This document shows, piece after piece, positions 17,348 through 27,736 of a stretch of DNA of 64,000 bases; position 1 is the stretch's first letter, and each line of letters opens with the position of its first letter. Location of the stretch: contig QXPY01000008.1 of the NCBI GenBank assembly GCA_003583745.1, forward strand, positions 62,001 through 126,000, given 5' to 3'. The notes beneath the pieces were generated by a model that made no database searches, was not told the DNA's origin, and saw nothing but the letters and a program-made list of their open reading frames with translations. This DNA is from Rhodocyclales bacterium GT-UBC (GTDB taxonomy: Bacteria; Pseudomonadota; Gammaproteobacteria; Burkholderiales; Rhodocyclaceae). A program made the translations under genes and the position numbers.

Positions 17348-18760
17348 TTACAGCGAGACCGACTCGCCGGGTTGGGGCAGCCGGACATTGGACCATCCGA
17401 GTCGACGCTCGATCATGCCGGCGAAATTGGCCGAGGCCCCCGCTTCCCCATGTACCACGAAGGTCTGCCCCGGCGCCTGATGAAAGCCGCCGAGCCAGTC
17501 GAGCAAGGCGCCCTGGTCGGCATGCGCCGACAAGCCGCCGACCGTATAAATACGCGCCCGGACCGGGACCGGCTCGCCGAAGATATGCACCAGCCTGGCT
17601 CCATCGACCAGCCGGCGGCCAAGCGTACCCGCCGCCTGGAAACCGGTGATCAGGACGCTGCATTCGCTGCGCGACAAATTCTCGCGCAGGTGGTACTTGA
17701 TGCGCCCGGCTTCGCACATGCCGCTGGCCGAAACGATCACCGCACCGCTGCGAATGGCGTTGAGCGCCTTGGAGGCTTCGACATCGGCCACGAACTCGAC
17801 CTTGATCTTGTCCGGATGCGCCTGCTGCCAGGCCATCAGTTCGCGCGTCTCGGCATCGAGCAACTCCTGATGCGCCAACGTGATACGGGTTGCCGTATTG
17901 GCCATCGGCGAATCGACATAAACCTTGAACGGTGCGATGCGCTTGCGCCGGACCAGATCGGCCAGCGTGTAGATCATCTCCTGGGTTCGCCCAACCGCGA
18001 AAGCCGGGATGATCAGATTGCCGTGCGCCGCCCGTGTCCGTTCGAAAGCGGCGACGATTTCATCCTCCGTCTCGGCCAGCGAACGGTGCATGCGGTCACC
18101 ATAGGTCGATTCGATCAGCAGGACATCTGCCGTGGCAGGAGGGCTTTCCGGGTCGCGCAAGACCGGACGCGCCGGCATCCCGAGATCGCCGGAAAAGACC
18201 AGCCGACGCGACCTTCCCTCACCTTTCAATGCGATTTCCAGCCAGGCCGAACCGAGGATATGGCCCGCCTCGTGGAAACGCACCACAACCGATTCCGCAG
18301 GTTCGAGCCATTGCCCGTAAACAACCGGTTCCAACTGACTCAGAGTTGCAATGGCCTGCACCACCGAATACAGGGGAGCGGAAATTCCGCGCTCCCCCTT
18401 GCCGCGCCGATGTCGGTTACGCAATTGCCACTCGGCCTCCTTTTCCTGGATATGAGCGCTATCCGGGAGAAGGACTTCAAGTAAATCGACCGTAGCCGGT
18501 GTCGCGTAAATCGGCCCCTTGTAACCAAGCATGGTCAGACGCGGCAACAAACCGGAATGATCGATATGAGCGTGGGTCAGCAGTACAAAATCGATCTTGC
18601 GGACATCGAAGCCGAAGTCGAGCGCCCGCCGGTTTTTCTGACGCGCTTCCGGCCCTCCCTGGAACATGCCGCAATCGACCAGAAAACGGGTATCTCCCGT
18701 CTCCACCAGCGTGCAGGAACCGGTCACTTCGCCGGCTGCACCAAGAAAAGTCAGTCGCAT
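17348..18760 (-). CDS. beta-CASP metallo-beta-lactamase RNase/exonuclease-like protein
   Basis: The 470-residue protein starts at 18760 (MRLTFLGAAGEVTGSC) after GGGAGG; an earlier start at 18814 would have no such site. It has the MBL zinc motif THAHIDHSG (about residues 61-69), a second His in FHEAGHILGSA, an Asp in FSGDLG, and beta-CASP motifs (SPMA, SGMCEAGRI, GGLSAHADQ). The family are zinc-dependent RNA-processing nucleases. Homologues often lie next to PHA, Usp or PEP-synthase-like genes in bacteria growing at low oxygen. It is divergent from the Usp gene. Confidence 0.9.
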   Translation of the reverse strand: MRLTFLGAAGEVTGSCTLVETGDTRFLVDCGMFQGGPEARQKNRRALDFGFDVRKIDFVLLTHAHIDHSGLLPRLTMLGYKGPIYATPATVDLLEVLLPDSAHIQEKEAEWQLRNRHRRGKGERGISAPLYSVVQAIATLSQLEPVVYGQWLEPAESVVVRFHEAGHILGSAWLEIALKGEGRSRRLVFSGDLGMPARPVLRDPESPPATADVLLIESTYGDRMHRSLAETEDEIVAAFERTRAAHGNLIIPAFAVGRTQEMIYTLADLVRRKRIAPFKVYVDSPMANTATRITLAHQELLDAETRELMAWQQAHPDKIKVEFVADVEASKALNAIRSGAVIVSASGMCEAGRIKYHLRENLSRSECSVLITGFQAAGTLGRRLVDGARLVHIFGEPVPVRARIYTVGGLSAHADQGALLDWLGGFHQAPGQTFVVHGEAGASANFAGMIERRLGWSNVRLPQPGESVSL

Positions 18761-18845
18761 ATTTATATTCCTCCCGACTTGGCGTAGCATGAACCTCAAG
18801 AAGGCGGAAAGCAACGCCAGCAGACCTTTTCAGGAGGTAAACCAG

Positions 18846-19289
18846 ATGTTCAAACACATTCTCGTCCCGACCGACGGTTCCGAACTTTCCCGCGCCACGG
18901 CCAAACGTGCCGTCACTTTTGCCAAGGAAGCTGGCGCCAAGATCACGGTCTTCTTTGCCAAGCCGGAATACCCCATCGCCTACTTCGGCGAAGGCGCCCT
19001 GATCGACCCGACCACACCGGAAAAATTCGCAGAACTGGCCGAGCAGCAAGCCACCGAGTATCTCGGGGAAGTGCAACAGGCGTGTGCAGAAGCCGGCGTC
19101 GAATGCAGCCTGCTGTCGGTCACCAGCGATATTCCCTACGAAGCGATCATCGAAGCCGCCGAAAAATCCGGCTGCGACCTGATCTTCATGGCCTCGCACG
19201 GCCGACGCGGCATCAGCGGCTTCTTGCTCGGCAGCGAAACCAACAAGGTACTGACCCATTCGAAGGTGCCGGTGCTGGTCTATCGCTAA
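18846..19289 (+). CDS. universal stress protein, ATP-binding type
   Basis: The 147-residue protein is a single UspA domain (MFKHILVPTDGSELS at the start). The ATP-binding motif G-x2-G-x9-G-S/T is visible as GRRGISGFLLGSETN (about residues 118-132). Usp proteins act in the cytoplasm in stress and low-oxygen survival. The ATG at 18846 follows a full AGGAGGT ribosome site; the longer frame from 18666 overlaps the divergent beta-CASP gene and is rejected. A strong terminator follows 44 bases after the stop. Confidence 0.93.
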   Translation: MFKHILVPTDGSELSRATAKRAVTFAKEAGAKITVFFAKPEYPIAYFGEGALIDPTTPEKFAELAEQQATEYLGEVQQACAEAGVECSLLSVTSDIPYEAIIEAAEKSGCDLIFMASHGRRGISGFLLGSETNKVLTHSKVPVLVYR

Positions 19290-19333
19290 ACCACCCATGG
19301 CGGCATGTGGCCATCCATCGATGGCCAAAAAAG

Positions 19334-19362
19334 ACGGCGACCGAGGTCGCCGTTAATTTTTT
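19334..19362 (+). terminator. intrinsic terminator after the Usp gene
   Basis: The 8-bp stem ACGGCGAC / GTCGCCGT with a 4-base loop is followed by TAATTTTTT. A run of A before the stem could let it work in both directions. The rest of 19290-19478 shows no gene. Confidence 0.85.
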
Positions 19363-19478
19363 CATCTGAGGTCGGTACAGGCACCTGGAGGAGGACAACA
19401 TTGCTCCTGCACCGCAACATATTGTGACTGCCTGCCCTGTCGTCGCCCATGATGCACATCAATTCGGACCCGTCCCGA

Positions 19479-20603
19479 TCAAACCTGGGTCTGGGTCACC
19501 GCTTTTCTAAAGCGGAAGAGAGCCACATTGAAGAAACAGGCGCCGACGCCGATCATCGCCAGCAGGTCGCGCCAGACGACATCGAGGCCCGCTCCACGAT
19601 AAAGAATGCCCTGCGCCAGGCGCACGAAATAGGTGGTCGGCGCCGCCAGCATGATGTTCTGGATGAGAGTCGGCATACTCTCGCGCGGCGAAACGCCACC
19701 CGAAAGCAGCAGCAACGGAATGATGCTTAGTATGACCAGCAAGCCGAATTGCGGCATCGAGCGGGCCAACGTCCCGAGAAAGATGCCGATCGAGGCGGCA
19801 GCGAACAGGTAGCAGGCCGCTGCGGCCAGGAACAAGGGCACCGAACCGGCAATCGGTACGGCCAGCACCTTCTGCACCATGACCAGCAGCGCAAAGCTGA
19901 CGCCAAGCAAGACAGCCAGGCCGTTGGCCCAGATCTTGGCAAGCATGATCTCGGCCGGGGTCAGCGGCATGACCAGCAGATGCTCGATGGTGCCGTGTTC
20001 CCGCTCGCGGATGAAGGCGGCGCCGACCAGGATGATGGTCAGCATGGTGACGTTGTTGATGACCTCCATGACGCCGCCGAACCACACCCCGATCAGGTTG
20101 GGGTTGAAGCGCACCCGCGTCGTCAGGGTGATCGGGCTGGCACTGCTGTCGCGCGTGCCGGTCAGGTATTCGTTTACCTCGCCGAGCGCGATGCTCTTGA
20201 TGTAGGTGGCACCGATAAAGGCCTGACTCATGATCGTCGCATCGATATTGATCTGCACGTCGGGCACCCGCCCGGCCTGCACGTCATGCTGGAATTTGGC
20301 GGGAATGACGATCGTGAAGTTGTAGCGTCCGGAATCCATGCCCTTGTCCAGCTCGGCCAGCGACGTCTGGGCCGGCTGACGGAAATACGGCGGATAAAAG
20401 GCACCGACGATACGCCGCGACAGAGGCGACTGGTCCTCATCGACCACCGCCACCGGCGCATTACGCAACTCCTGCGAGGCACCGGTCGCCGCCGTGTAGA
20501 TGGCCCCCGAAAACGCCCAGCAGATGAGGATCAGCAGCACCTTATCGGCCCACAGGCTGTTCAGTTCCTTGAGGCCGAGACGATAGATATGGTCGAGACG
20601 CAT
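19479..20603 (-). CDS. ABC-2 type exporter permease (YhhJ-like)
   Basis: The 374-residue membrane protein has an N-terminal helix, a large extracytoplasmic domain (about 50-170) and five further helices near the C-terminus, with the ABC-2 motif IREREHGTIEHLLVMPLTP. The length equals that of E. coli YhhJ. The start at 20603 lies 2 bases after the RbbA-like stop and has GGAG upstream, so translation is probably coupled. It should form the membrane channel with the permease half of the RbbA-like protein. The cargo is unknown. Confidence 0.9.
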   Translation of the reverse strand: MRLDHIYRLGLKELNSLWADKVLLILICWAFSGAIYTAATGASQELRNAPVAVVDEDQSPLSRRIVGAFYPPYFRQPAQTSLAELDKGMDSGRYNFTIVIPAKFQHDVQAGRVPDVQINIDATIMSQAFIGATYIKSIALGEVNEYLTGTRDSSASPITLTTRVRFNPNLIGVWFGGVMEVINNVTMLTIILVGAAFIREREHGTIEHLLVMPLTPAEIMLAKIWANGLAVLLGVSFALLVMVQKVLAVPIAGSVPLFLAAAACYLFAAASIGIFLGTLARSMPQFGLLVILSIIPLLLLSGGVSPRESMPTLIQNIMLAAPTTYFVRLAQGILYRGAGLDVVWRDLLAMIGVGACFFNVALFRFRKAVTQTQV

Positions 20604-20605
20604 GG

Positions 20606-23353
20606 CTATTTCTCCTGCTTCCTGAGCAGCGCCACGGAAAGCAGTGTCAGCACCGGGATGAAGGCGGCGAGCGCGATGAACTGCGGGATCAGGTCGGCAA
20701 AGCCGAGCGCCTTGGTAAAGGTGCCGCGGCTGATGATCAGGAAATAGCTGGCCGGGAAGCACTGGCCGATCCAGTAGCTGATGCCCTCCAGCGCGCCGAC
20801 CGGCGTCGTCAGCCCGGAGAAGCTCACCGTCGGCAGGATGGTCAGGATCGCCGTACCGAACAGCGCGGCAATCTGCGTACTGGTGAAGGTCGAGATCAGC
20901 AGCCCGAAACCGGTGGTGGTCACGACATAGAGCACGGCGCCGAAACTCAGCGCCAGCAGGCTGCCCTTGATCGGCACATGGAACATGAGCTGCGACTGGA
21001 AGACCAGCAAGACAAAACTGATCAGCGCCACCGCGATGTAGGGCAACTGCTTGCCGAGCAGGAATTCGAGCCGGGTGACCGGCGTGACATAGAGATTGGT
21101 GATCGAACCGAGTTCTTTCTCGCGCACCACCCCCAGCGCCATCAGGATGGCCGGGATGAAGATGAGCAGGATGGGGATCACCGCCGGCACCATGGCGTAG
21201 ATGCTCTTGAAGTCCTGGTTGTAGCGGTAGCGCGACACCAGATTGACCGGGTAGGTCGCTTCGACGCCGGTTGCTTCGCGCACGACCTGCTGGACGTAGG
21301 CGAGATGCAGACCCTGAACGTAGCCACGCACCGTCTCCCCGCGATAAGGCATCGCCCCGTCGATCCAGACACCGACCTCCGGCCAGTGACCGCGTCGCAG
21401 GTCGCGCCCGAAATGGGCCGGGATATCGACAGCCAGCGCCAACTCGCCGCTCATCATGCGCCGGTCGAGATCGGCGTCATCGACGATGGGCGGCTGTTCG
21501 ATGAAATAGCGCGAACCGGCGATGTTCTGGATATAGGCCCGGCTTTCCGGCGACTGGTCGCGATCGAGCGTGGCAAAGCGCAGGCCTTCGACATCGAGCG
21601 AAATGCCGAAGCCGAGCACGAACATCAGCAACACCGAGCCGAGCAGCGCAAAGGCCAGGCGAATCGGGTCGCGGCGCAGCTCCAGCGCCTCGCGATAGGC
21701 ATAGCCGAGCAGCCGGCGCAGGCTGAAGGGACTCGGCGGGCCATTGCCGGCGTTCGCCGTTGATGGCGTCACTGACGGCAAGTCAGGCGTGGCCTCGGCC
21801 GTCGGCCTGGCCGCCGCCGACACCCCGGTCGCCTCCTCCAGATAGCTGATGAATGCGGCTTCCAGCGTCGCCTCGCCACGCTTGGCGCACAACCCGGCCG
21901 GCGTGCCGCTGGCCAGCACCTTGCCGGCATGCATCAGCGAGATCCGGTCGCAGCGCTCGGCCTCGTTCATGAAGTGGGTGGAGATGAAGATCGTCACGCC
22001 TTGCTGGCGCGACAACTCGACCAGCAAGGCCCAGAACTGGTCGCGCGCCACCGGATCGACGCCGGACGTCGGCTCGTCGAGGATCAGCAGCTTCGGCTCA
22101 TGCACCACGGCCACCGCCAGCGACAGGCGCTGGCGAATACCGAGCGGCAATTCCGCCGCCGCCTTGTCGGCGTATTCCTCCAGCCCGAAGCGCTGCATCA
22201 GTTCGGCAATGCGCGGGCCACGCCGGGTCGCCGGCAAATGGAACAGGCGGGCATGCAGATCGAGATTGGCGAGCACAGTCAGCTCGCCGTACAGCGAGAA
22301 GGATTGCGACATGTAGCCGACCTGCTTGCGGGTTTCCAGGTCGCCGGCATCGACCGCCTTGCCGAACAGCCGGGCCGTGCCTTCGCTCGGCGGCAACAGC
22401 CCGGTCAGCATTTTCATGGTTGTCGTCTTGCCGCAACCATTTGAGCCGAGAAAGCCGAATATCTCGCCGCGCTCGATCTTGAAGCTGACGTGATCGACCG
22501 CCGTAAAGTCGCCGAAGCGCTGCGCCAGGCCATCGGCTTCGATGGCGTATTCGCCGCCATCGCCGATCCGCGGCGGAATCACCAGTTCGTGGTGAGCCTG
22601 GCGCCGCTCTTCGGGCAGCAACTGGATGAAAGCTGCGTCGAGCGTTTTCTGCCCGGTCTGCGCCCGCAATTCGGCCGGCGTCCCCGCCCCGATCACCTTG
22701 CCGCCGTCCATCGCCACCAGCCAGTCGAAGCGTTCGGCCTCCTCCATGTAGGCGGTGGCGACCAGCACGCTCATCCCTGGCCGACGCGCCCGGATGGTAT
22801 CGATCAGCTCCCAGAACTGGCGCCGCGACAACGGATCGACGCCAGTGGTCGGCTCGTCGAGGATGAGCAGGTCGGGATCGTGGATCAGCGCACAGCACAA
22901 GCCGAGCTTCTGCTTCATGCCGCCGGAAAGCTTCGCTGCCGGGCGTTCGCGAAAGGCCTCAAGGCCGGTGCTGGCAAGCAATTCGGCGATGCGTTGCTGA
23001 CGTTCGCGCCGCCCCTGGCCGAACAGGCGGCCAAAGAAATCGACATTTTCGAAGACCGACAAGGTCGGATAGAGATTCTTGCCCAGGCCCTGCGGCATGT
23101 AGGCGATACGCGGCTGGACCGAGGCGCGGAAACGCCGCTCGCCGATATCGCCGCCCAGCACCTCGACCCGGCCTTGCTGGATCTGCCGCGCCCCCGCAAC
23201 AAGCGCCAGCAGGGACGACTTGCCGACGCCGTCGGGGCCGATCAGGCCGACCATGCAACCGGCCGGCAAGACGACATCGACCGCATCGAGCGCCACGACG
23301 GCACCATAATGCAGGCTGACGGCGGATAAGCGGGCGACCGGCGGGCGGTCCAT
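20606..23353 (-). CDS. RbbA/YhiH-like double ABC ATPase fused to ABC-2 permease
   Basis: The 915-residue protein has two ABC ATPase domains and a C-terminal ABC-2 permease. The first Walker A is GPDGVGKS (about residues 38-45) with signature LSGGMKQK; the second is GSNGCGKTT (about 303-311), with a modified signature LPLGIRQRL. Six helices follow from about residue 540 on. This is the organisation of RbbA (ribosome-bound ATPase) and of YhiH-type exporters. With the HlyD-like gene upstream and YhhJ-like gene downstream it makes a complete exporter. The ribosome role of RbbA need not apply here. The first Walker A has Asp for the usual Ser/Asn. Confidence 0.9.
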   Translation of the reverse strand: MDRPPVARLSAVSLHYGAVVALDAVDVVLPAGCMVGLIGPDGVGKSSLLALVAGARQIQQGRVEVLGGDIGERRFRASVQPRIAYMPQGLGKNLYPTLSVFENVDFFGRLFGQGRRERQQRIAELLASTGLEAFRERPAAKLSGGMKQKLGLCCALIHDPDLLILDEPTTGVDPLSRRQFWELIDTIRARRPGMSVLVATAYMEEAERFDWLVAMDGGKVIGAGTPAELRAQTGQKTLDAAFIQLLPEERRQAHHELVIPPRIGDGGEYAIEADGLAQRFGDFTAVDHVSFKIERGEIFGFLGSNGCGKTTTMKMLTGLLPPSEGTARLFGKAVDAGDLETRKQVGYMSQSFSLYGELTVLANLDLHARLFHLPATRRGPRIAELMQRFGLEEYADKAAAELPLGIRQRLSLAVAVVHEPKLLILDEPTSGVDPVARDQFWALLVELSRQQGVTIFISTHFMNEAERCDRISLMHAGKVLASGTPAGLCAKRGEATLEAAFISYLEEATGVSAAARPTAEATPDLPSVTPSTANAGNGPPSPFSLRRLLGYAYREALELRRDPIRLAFALLGSVLLMFVLGFGISLDVEGLRFATLDRDQSPESRAYIQNIAGSRYFIEQPPIVDDADLDRRMMSGELALAVDIPAHFGRDLRRGHWPEVGVWIDGAMPYRGETVRGYVQGLHLAYVQQVVREATGVEATYPVNLVSRYRYNQDFKSIYAMVPAVIPILLIFIPAILMALGVVREKELGSITNLYVTPVTRLEFLLGKQLPYIAVALISFVLLVFQSQLMFHVPIKGSLLALSFGAVLYVVTTTGFGLLISTFTSTQIAALFGTAILTILPTVSFSGLTTPVGALEGISYWIGQCFPASYFLIISRGTFTKALGFADLIPQFIALAAFIPVLTLLSVALLRKQEK

Positions 23354-23359
23354 GGCAGT

Positions 23360-24346
23360 CTACTTTCCGTCGATCTGCAGATTGGCCGGCCAGGCGGTGC
23401 CGGCATCCAGGCGGACGTAGGCGACGCCGGGCATGCCGCCCTTGGCGAGATCGCGATGCGCCTCCAGCCAAGCTGTATCGGGCTTGATCTTGAGCCGGAA
23501 CATCAGTTTTTCGCGCTCGGTGCGCGTCTCCACTTCACGCGGCGTGAACTGGGCTTTCGGCGCGACAAAGCTGACCGTGGCCGGAATCGCCTGCCCTGGC
23601 AAAGCATCGAGCACGATGCGGGCTTCGCTGTTGAGCGCCACCTTGCCGGCCTGATCGGTCGGCAGGTAGATGGTCATGTACATGTCGGCCAGGTTAAGCA
23701 GGGTCAGCGCCTTGCCGCCAGCGGCCAGCACTTCGCCCGGCTCGGCCAGGCGGTAAAGGACGCGGCCGTTGATCGGTGCTTTCAGGGCGGTATCGTTCAG
23801 CGTCACTTTCAGGCTATCCACCCGCGCCAGCGCCGTCTCCACCGCCGCATCGGCCTCGGCCACCCGGCTCTGCGCCTGCGACAGGCCGGCCCGCGCACCG
23901 TCCATCCCGGTCTGGTCGCGGTCAAGCTTGTCGCGGGTAATGAAGCCGCGACCGACCAGATCAGCCGAACGCTTCAAGGTCTTATCGGCGAGATTCAGAT
24001 CGCTGGCCGATTTCTTCACGCCGGCCCGGGTTTCGTCCATCGCCTTGCGGGCCTGCAGCACCTGCGCTTCGGCAGCCCGCAACTGGGCCCGGAGATCGTC
24101 GGCATCGAGACGGGCGACAATCGCCCCCGCCAGCACCGCATCCCCTTCGCGGACCAGGACTTCACTCAGCCGACCGGCAATCTTGGTCGCCACATCGACT
24201 TCGATCGCTTCCAGCCGACCGTTACCGGAGGCCAGACCGGCCGGCAGCCCACTCGGACGTTGTTGGTAGAGATAGTAGGCGGTGGCGATGGCAGCGACCG
24301 CAAGAAAGGCAAAAAGCAGGTTTTTGCCAAGGCGAGAACGGTTCAT
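23360..24346 (-). CDS. HlyD-family periplasmic adaptor (YhiI-like)
   Basis: The 328-residue protein has one N-terminal membrane anchor (about 8-26), a split biotinyl-lipoyl-like domain (GRLEAIEVDVATKIAGRL; later APINGRVLYRLAEPGEVL) and a coiled-coil hairpin (about 95-190). It should link the inner-membrane exporter to an outer-membrane channel. The start at 24346 is preferred to 24379 because the latter would place the start inside the TetR-type operator. It is the first gene of the three-gene exporter operon; the next gene starts 6 bases after its stop. Confidence 0.9.
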   Translation of the reverse strand: MNRSRLGKNLLFAFLAVAAIATAYYLYQQRPSGLPAGLASGNGRLEAIEVDVATKIAGRLSEVLVREGDAVLAGAIVARLDADDLRAQLRAAEAQVLQARKAMDETRAGVKKSASDLNLADKTLKRSADLVGRGFITRDKLDRDQTGMDGARAGLSQAQSRVAEADAAVETALARVDSLKVTLNDTALKAPINGRVLYRLAEPGEVLAAGGKALTLLNLADMYMTIYLPTDQAGKVALNSEARIVLDALPGQAIPATVSFVAPKAQFTPREVETRTEREKLMFRLKIKPDTAWLEAHRDLAKGGMPGVAYVRLDAGTAWPANLQIDGK

Positions 24347-24364
24347 AAGGCACCCGATCAATAC

Positions 24365-24378
24365 TGACCAAATGGTCA
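24365..24378. promoter_or_regulatory. TetR-type operator upstream of the exporter operon
   Basis: TGACCAAATGGTCA is a perfect inverted repeat (TGACC-N4-GGTCA). It overlaps a second half-site in the following TTAGTCAGT, so two dimers could bind. It lies 19-32 bases before the adaptor start. No TetR gene is in the window, so the repressor would be encoded elsewhere. Confidence 0.6.
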
Positions 24379-24478
24379 TTAGTCAGTCTGATTATAGGCC
24401 TCGCCAGGCTGGGCGGCCAGTCCAAGCACTGCTCGGGAGAAAGTCGCGGTGCGAGCTTCTGTGTTTCGCAGGCGATGC

Positions 24479-24502
24479 CAGGGGCGCCAATCAGCGCCCC
24501 TG
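24479..24502 (-). terminator. stable hairpin after ureidoglycolate lyase gene
   Basis: CAGGGGCGC / GCGCCCCTG is a 9-bp stem with a 6-base loop, 8 bases beyond the stop on the reverse strand. There is no U-tract. It may terminate transcription or stabilise the 3' end before the exporter operon. Confidence 0.4.
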
Positions 24503-24510
24503 CACCTGTC

Positions 24511-24999
24511 TTATCCGATCACGCCGGGCGGATCGAGTTCGACTTCATCGCAGTTGTCGCCTGGTCCAGCGCGATCCACCACGAGAAAATCGCAGACTGC
24601 ATCAAGTGCCAGCAAGGGATGGTGCCAGACGCCGGGCGCATAGTTCACCCCCTGTCCGGCGCCGGCCAGAAAGACCCGTAAATCGGCCGCTTTGGGCGCC
24701 CTCCCCGGCGGCGCCACGACCACCAGATAGGGACGAGCGGACATCGGGACAAACAGTTGGCTGCCCAGAGGATGCCGTTCCATCATGGCCACCACGAAAG
24801 GCAACCGGCGCGGCTGCCCGCGAAAAATGGAGACAATGGCCCGCCCATCGGAGGCGCAATCGATTCGGGCAAGATCGTGATAGCGCTCGGTATTACCCTC
24901 GTTGATGGTGAAATGCCGCACGCTTTCGCTCACCTCGACCACCTCGCCAAATGGCGCAAAGGCTTCGCGGGTCAACGGTTCGGGTTGAAGTGTCATCAT
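24511..24999 (-). CDS. allA: ureidoglycolate lyase
   Basis: The 162-residue enzyme splits ureidoglycolate into glyoxylate and urea in purine (allantoin) breakdown. It is the length of AllA and has the typical start [19 protein letters not shown], a cupin-like centre and the conserved [13 protein letters not shown]. The start is probably the MM pair at 24999/24996; the longer frame from 25065 would overlap the allantoicase gene. It lies 19 bases downstream of allantoicase, in the right order for the pathway. Confidence 0.92.
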   Translation of the reverse strand: MMTLQPEPLTREAFAPFGEVVEVSESVRHFTINEGNTERYHDLARIDCASDGRAIVSIFRGQPRRLPFVVAMMERHPLGSQLFVPMSARPYLVVVAPPGRAPKAADLRVFLAGAGQGVNYAPGVWHHPLLALDAVCDFLVVDRAGPGDNCDEVELDPPGVIG

Positions 25000-25018
25000 C
25001 GGAACAAAGACGCCCGGC

Positions 25019-26059
25019 TCAACGTACCGGCTTTCCCCACAGCCGCAAGCGCGAAACCCCGCCATCCGGGAAGATGTTGAAGCGCACGTGGGTCACCGGG
25101 CCGAGCGCGGCAATCTGCTCGCTGAAGGCATGCACGGCATCCATCGACAACTTCTGCTCCGGCAACAGTACCGGCCAGAACATGCTCTGGGTCATCGCCG
25201 ATTGATCGGTACCGCCACGCACGTAAGCCGCCTGAATGGAACAGCGGTCGGGGTAATTGCCCTTGAAGAAGGCGGTATCGACCTCGATTTTCTCGATAAT
25301 GCCGGGGGCGCCCAACTCGATCACGCACCAGTCGTTGCCCGGCTCGCGACGACGACGCGTCTCCCAGCCATCGCCCATGTTCAGTCCGCGCCCCGGCAGC
25401 AACAAGGCGGTGACCGAAGAACCGAAGCTGGCATCGTTCCAGGCCACCGGCCGACCGCCGTTCTCCAGCGCGATCAGGTCGACCAGCTGGTCCGCCTGCG
25501 CCTGCTCCAACCCGCCGGTCGGCTGGCCATAGACACGCAAGCGAGCGATCCCGCCATCCGGAAAGATATTGACCCGGAGATGCGTCCAGGCTGCCTGGCT
25601 GGTCGATTCCAGCAAATGATGCCGGCTTGGCCCGAGGCTGCTCGGCGGCAGGATTTCGGTCCACTGCGCAGCCTTCAATGTCTCGACATCGTCGCTGTCG
25701 GCCACCGTCGCTTCAATCGACACCGCCGGCGGATAATTGCCGACGAAGTGGCTGGTATCGACATCGAAGCCGCGGATCACGCCCTTGACGCCCAGCTTGA
25801 CCAAGGCCCAATCGTAGCCGGCGACGCGCTTGCGACGGGATTCCCAGCCATCCATCCATTTGCCGTTGGTATCGTATTTACCGGGAATGAACTGCGCCGG
25901 TTCCGGATTCAACATACGGGCAACTTCGGCAAAAAAATCGTCCGAAGCGTAGAGGGCGCGAGCCCCCAGGCGCGGATTGGCGAGATCGACGGATTTGGCT
26001 GCCCAATCGGGCAGTTCGGCGGGCGGGGCGATGACGGCGGGGCCGATGGCAAGGGCCAT
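25019..26059 (-). CDS. alc: allantoicase
   Basis: The 346-residue enzyme hydrolyses allantoate to ureidoglycolate and urea. It consists of two repeated jelly-roll domains, visible as paired motifs: DGWESRRKR and DGWETRRRR, then [19 protein letters not shown] and [19 protein letters not shown]. The ATG at 26059 follows AGGAG; the frame upstream to 26287 is an artefact overlapping the carrier gene. It is followed by ureidoglycolate lyase and preceded after 61 bases by a DctA-type carrier. Allantoinase and urease genes are not in the window. Confidence 0.95.
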   Translation of the reverse strand: MALAIGPAVIAPPAELPDWAAKSVDLANPRLGARALYASDDFFAEVARMLNPEPAQFIPGKYDTNGKWMDGWESRRKRVAGYDWALVKLGVKGVIRGFDVDTSHFVGNYPPAVSIEATVADSDDVETLKAAQWTEILPPSSLGPSRHHLLESTSQAAWTHLRVNIFPDGGIARLRVYGQPTGGLEQAQADQLVDLIALENGGRPVAWNDASFGSSVTALLLPGRGLNMGDGWETRRRREPGNDWCVIELGAPGIIEKIEVDTAFFKGNYPDRCSIQAAYVRGGTDQSAMTQSMFWPVLLPEQKLSMDAVHAFSEQIAALGPVTHVRFNIFPDGGVSRLRLWGKPVR

Positions 26060-26120
26060 GTTGAGTTCTCCTGTAGGAATGAGGTGCCCGGACCCCGGCC
26101 AGCGGAATCCGGAACTTGAA

Positions 26121-27455
26121 TCAGATGTTCTTGATGTAGGAAATATTTTCCGGGACGACCACCGGCTCGCGTTGGATCGGGGCGCGCAGATCGACTTCGA
26201 GTTCGCCGTCGAGCACCTTGTGGGCCCGCGCGACATCGATGTCCTTCTCCCAGACGCCGACGACGACGGTGGCGACGCAATTGCCAATCATGTTGGTCAG
26301 CGCCCGCGCCATGCCCATGAACCAATCGACCGATAGCACCAGCACCAGGCCAATTGCCGGAATGGCAGGAATGGCGCTCAGCGTGGCCGCCAGAATGACG
26401 ATGGCCGACCCGGGCACGCCGTGGGCGCCCTTCGAGGTAATCAGGGAAATAGCCAGGATGGTCAGCAGATCGACTAGCGACAGCGGCGTATTGGTCGCCT
26501 GGGCAATGAACACCGCCGCCAGGGTCAGATAGATCGAGAAGCCATCCAGGTTGAAGGAATAGCCGGTCGGAATGACCAGGCCCACTGTAGAGTTCTTGAT
26601 ACCCATCAGCTCAAGTTTGCGCATGACCTGGGGCAGCACCGAATCGGAAGACGCCGTTCCGAGTACAACGAGCAACTCCTCCCGCAGATAGCCAAGCAGC
26701 TTGAAGATATTGAAGCCGGCAAAGCGCAGAATCGTGCCCAGCACGAGCACCACGAAAATGGCGCAGGTCGCGTAGAAGATGACGACCAGCAAGCCGAGTT
26801 GCTTCAAGGAGTCCACACCGTACTTGCCGACGGTGAAGGCGACGGCGCCCATGACGCCGATCGGAGCCAGCTTGACGATGAAGCCGATGACCTTGAAGAA
26901 AACGTGGGCCAGATGATCGACCGCCACGGTGACCGGGCGTCCATGCTCGCCCAGCGCGGCGACGCCGCAACCGAAGAGAATGGCGATCAGCAGGACCTGC
27001 AGGATATCGCCCTTGGCAAAGGCATCGATGAAGGCCGAGGGGATGATCTTCATGATGAAATCGACCGTGCTGGTGACCTGCGACACCCGATCGGTATAGC
27101 CGGACAAGGCCGACGCATCAAGCGAGCCCGGCGAAACATTCATGCCGACACCGGGCTGCAGGGTGTAGGCCAGGATGACGCCGAGCGCCAGGGCGAAAGT
27201 CGTAACGACCTCGAAATAGATCAGGGCCTTGACGCCGACCCGCCCGACCTTCTTCAAATCGCCTGTACTGCAGATGCCATGCACCACGACGCAGAAGACC
27301 AGCGGCGCGATGATCATCTTGATCAACTTGATGAACCCGTCGCCCAGCGGCTTCAACTTGATGGCGAATTCGGGCCAGAGTGCCCCGAGAAGAATGCCGA
27401 GCACCAGGGCGATCACCACCTGGCCAAATAGGCTTTTATGAAACCGCTTAATCAT
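26121..27455 (-). CDS. dctA: DctA-type C4-dicarboxylate/proton (or sodium) symporter
   Basis: The 444-residue inner-membrane protein has the DAACS family layout: eight helices and two re-entrant hairpins, with the serine-rich motif [13 protein letters not shown] and the NxxxD-type motif [18 protein letters not shown]. Length and motifs fit DctA well. The start at 27455 has GAGG upstream. Its place in front of allantoicase suggests co-regulation with ureide breakdown; it may import a dicarboxylate or a related acid such as an allantoate-like compound, but that is inference. The regulator gene is divergent across a 281-base gap. Confidence 0.88.
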   Translation of the reverse strand: MIKRFHKSLFGQVVIALVLGILLGALWPEFAIKLKPLGDGFIKLIKMIIAPLVFCVVVHGICSTGDLKKVGRVGVKALIYFEVVTTFALALGVILAYTLQPGVGMNVSPGSLDASALSGYTDRVSQVTSTVDFIMKIIPSAFIDAFAKGDILQVLLIAILFGCGVAALGEHGRPVTVAVDHLAHVFFKVIGFIVKLAPIGVMGAVAFTVGKYGVDSLKQLGLLVVIFYATCAIFVVLVLGTILRFAGFNIFKLLGYLREELLVVLGTASSDSVLPQVMRKLELMGIKNSTVGLVIPTGYSFNLDGFSIYLTLAAVFIAQATNTPLSLVDLLTILAISLITSKGAHGVPGSAIVILAATLSAIPAIPAIGLVLVLSVDWFMGMARALTNMIGNCVATVVVGVWEKDIDVARAHKVLDGELEVDLRAPIQREPVVVPENISYIKNI

Positions 27456-27600
27456 GTGACTAACCTCGAAAACCGGAGAATTAAAGGCTGCAAGACGCAA
27501 CCGTCCCATTTCCGAATCAAGAGCGGGACAGCTTGAGCCCCTTTCTTCATCGGCAGCACATGTTCGCTTGGCATGGGTAGTGCGACGAACCGGTGCGGTG

Positions 27601-27634
27601 ATACATTTATTCTGACATGTTAGAATAAATGTAT
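27601..27634. promoter_or_regulatory. 34-bp near-perfect palindrome between dctA and gntR, likely operator
   Basis: The left arm ATACATTTATTCT (27601-27613) and right arm AGAATAAATGTAT (27622-27634) are exact reverse complements. The 8-base centre GACATGTT is itself palindromic but for one pair. It is strongly AT-rich in a GC-rich region, and lies 146 bases from dctA and 102 from the GntR gene. It is the natural candidate for the GntR binding site. I saw nothing else clear in 27456-27736. Confidence 0.65.
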
Positions 27635-27736
27635 TAATTCGTGCAACTGAAATGTTATGTTGTCAAACGAATTGAATTCCCCGTAATTTGCCGTCCCGGC
27701 GGGCTGGTGTGACAATCGGCCCAATCGCTTCGAACC

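Noticed and set aside
17372..18484. 370-codon forward-strand frame
   Set aside because: Antisense shadow of the beta-CASP gene.
27575..27590. Sigma-54-like element upstream of dctA on the reverse strand
   Set aside because: The essential GG of the -24 element is CG, so RpoN binding is unlikely.
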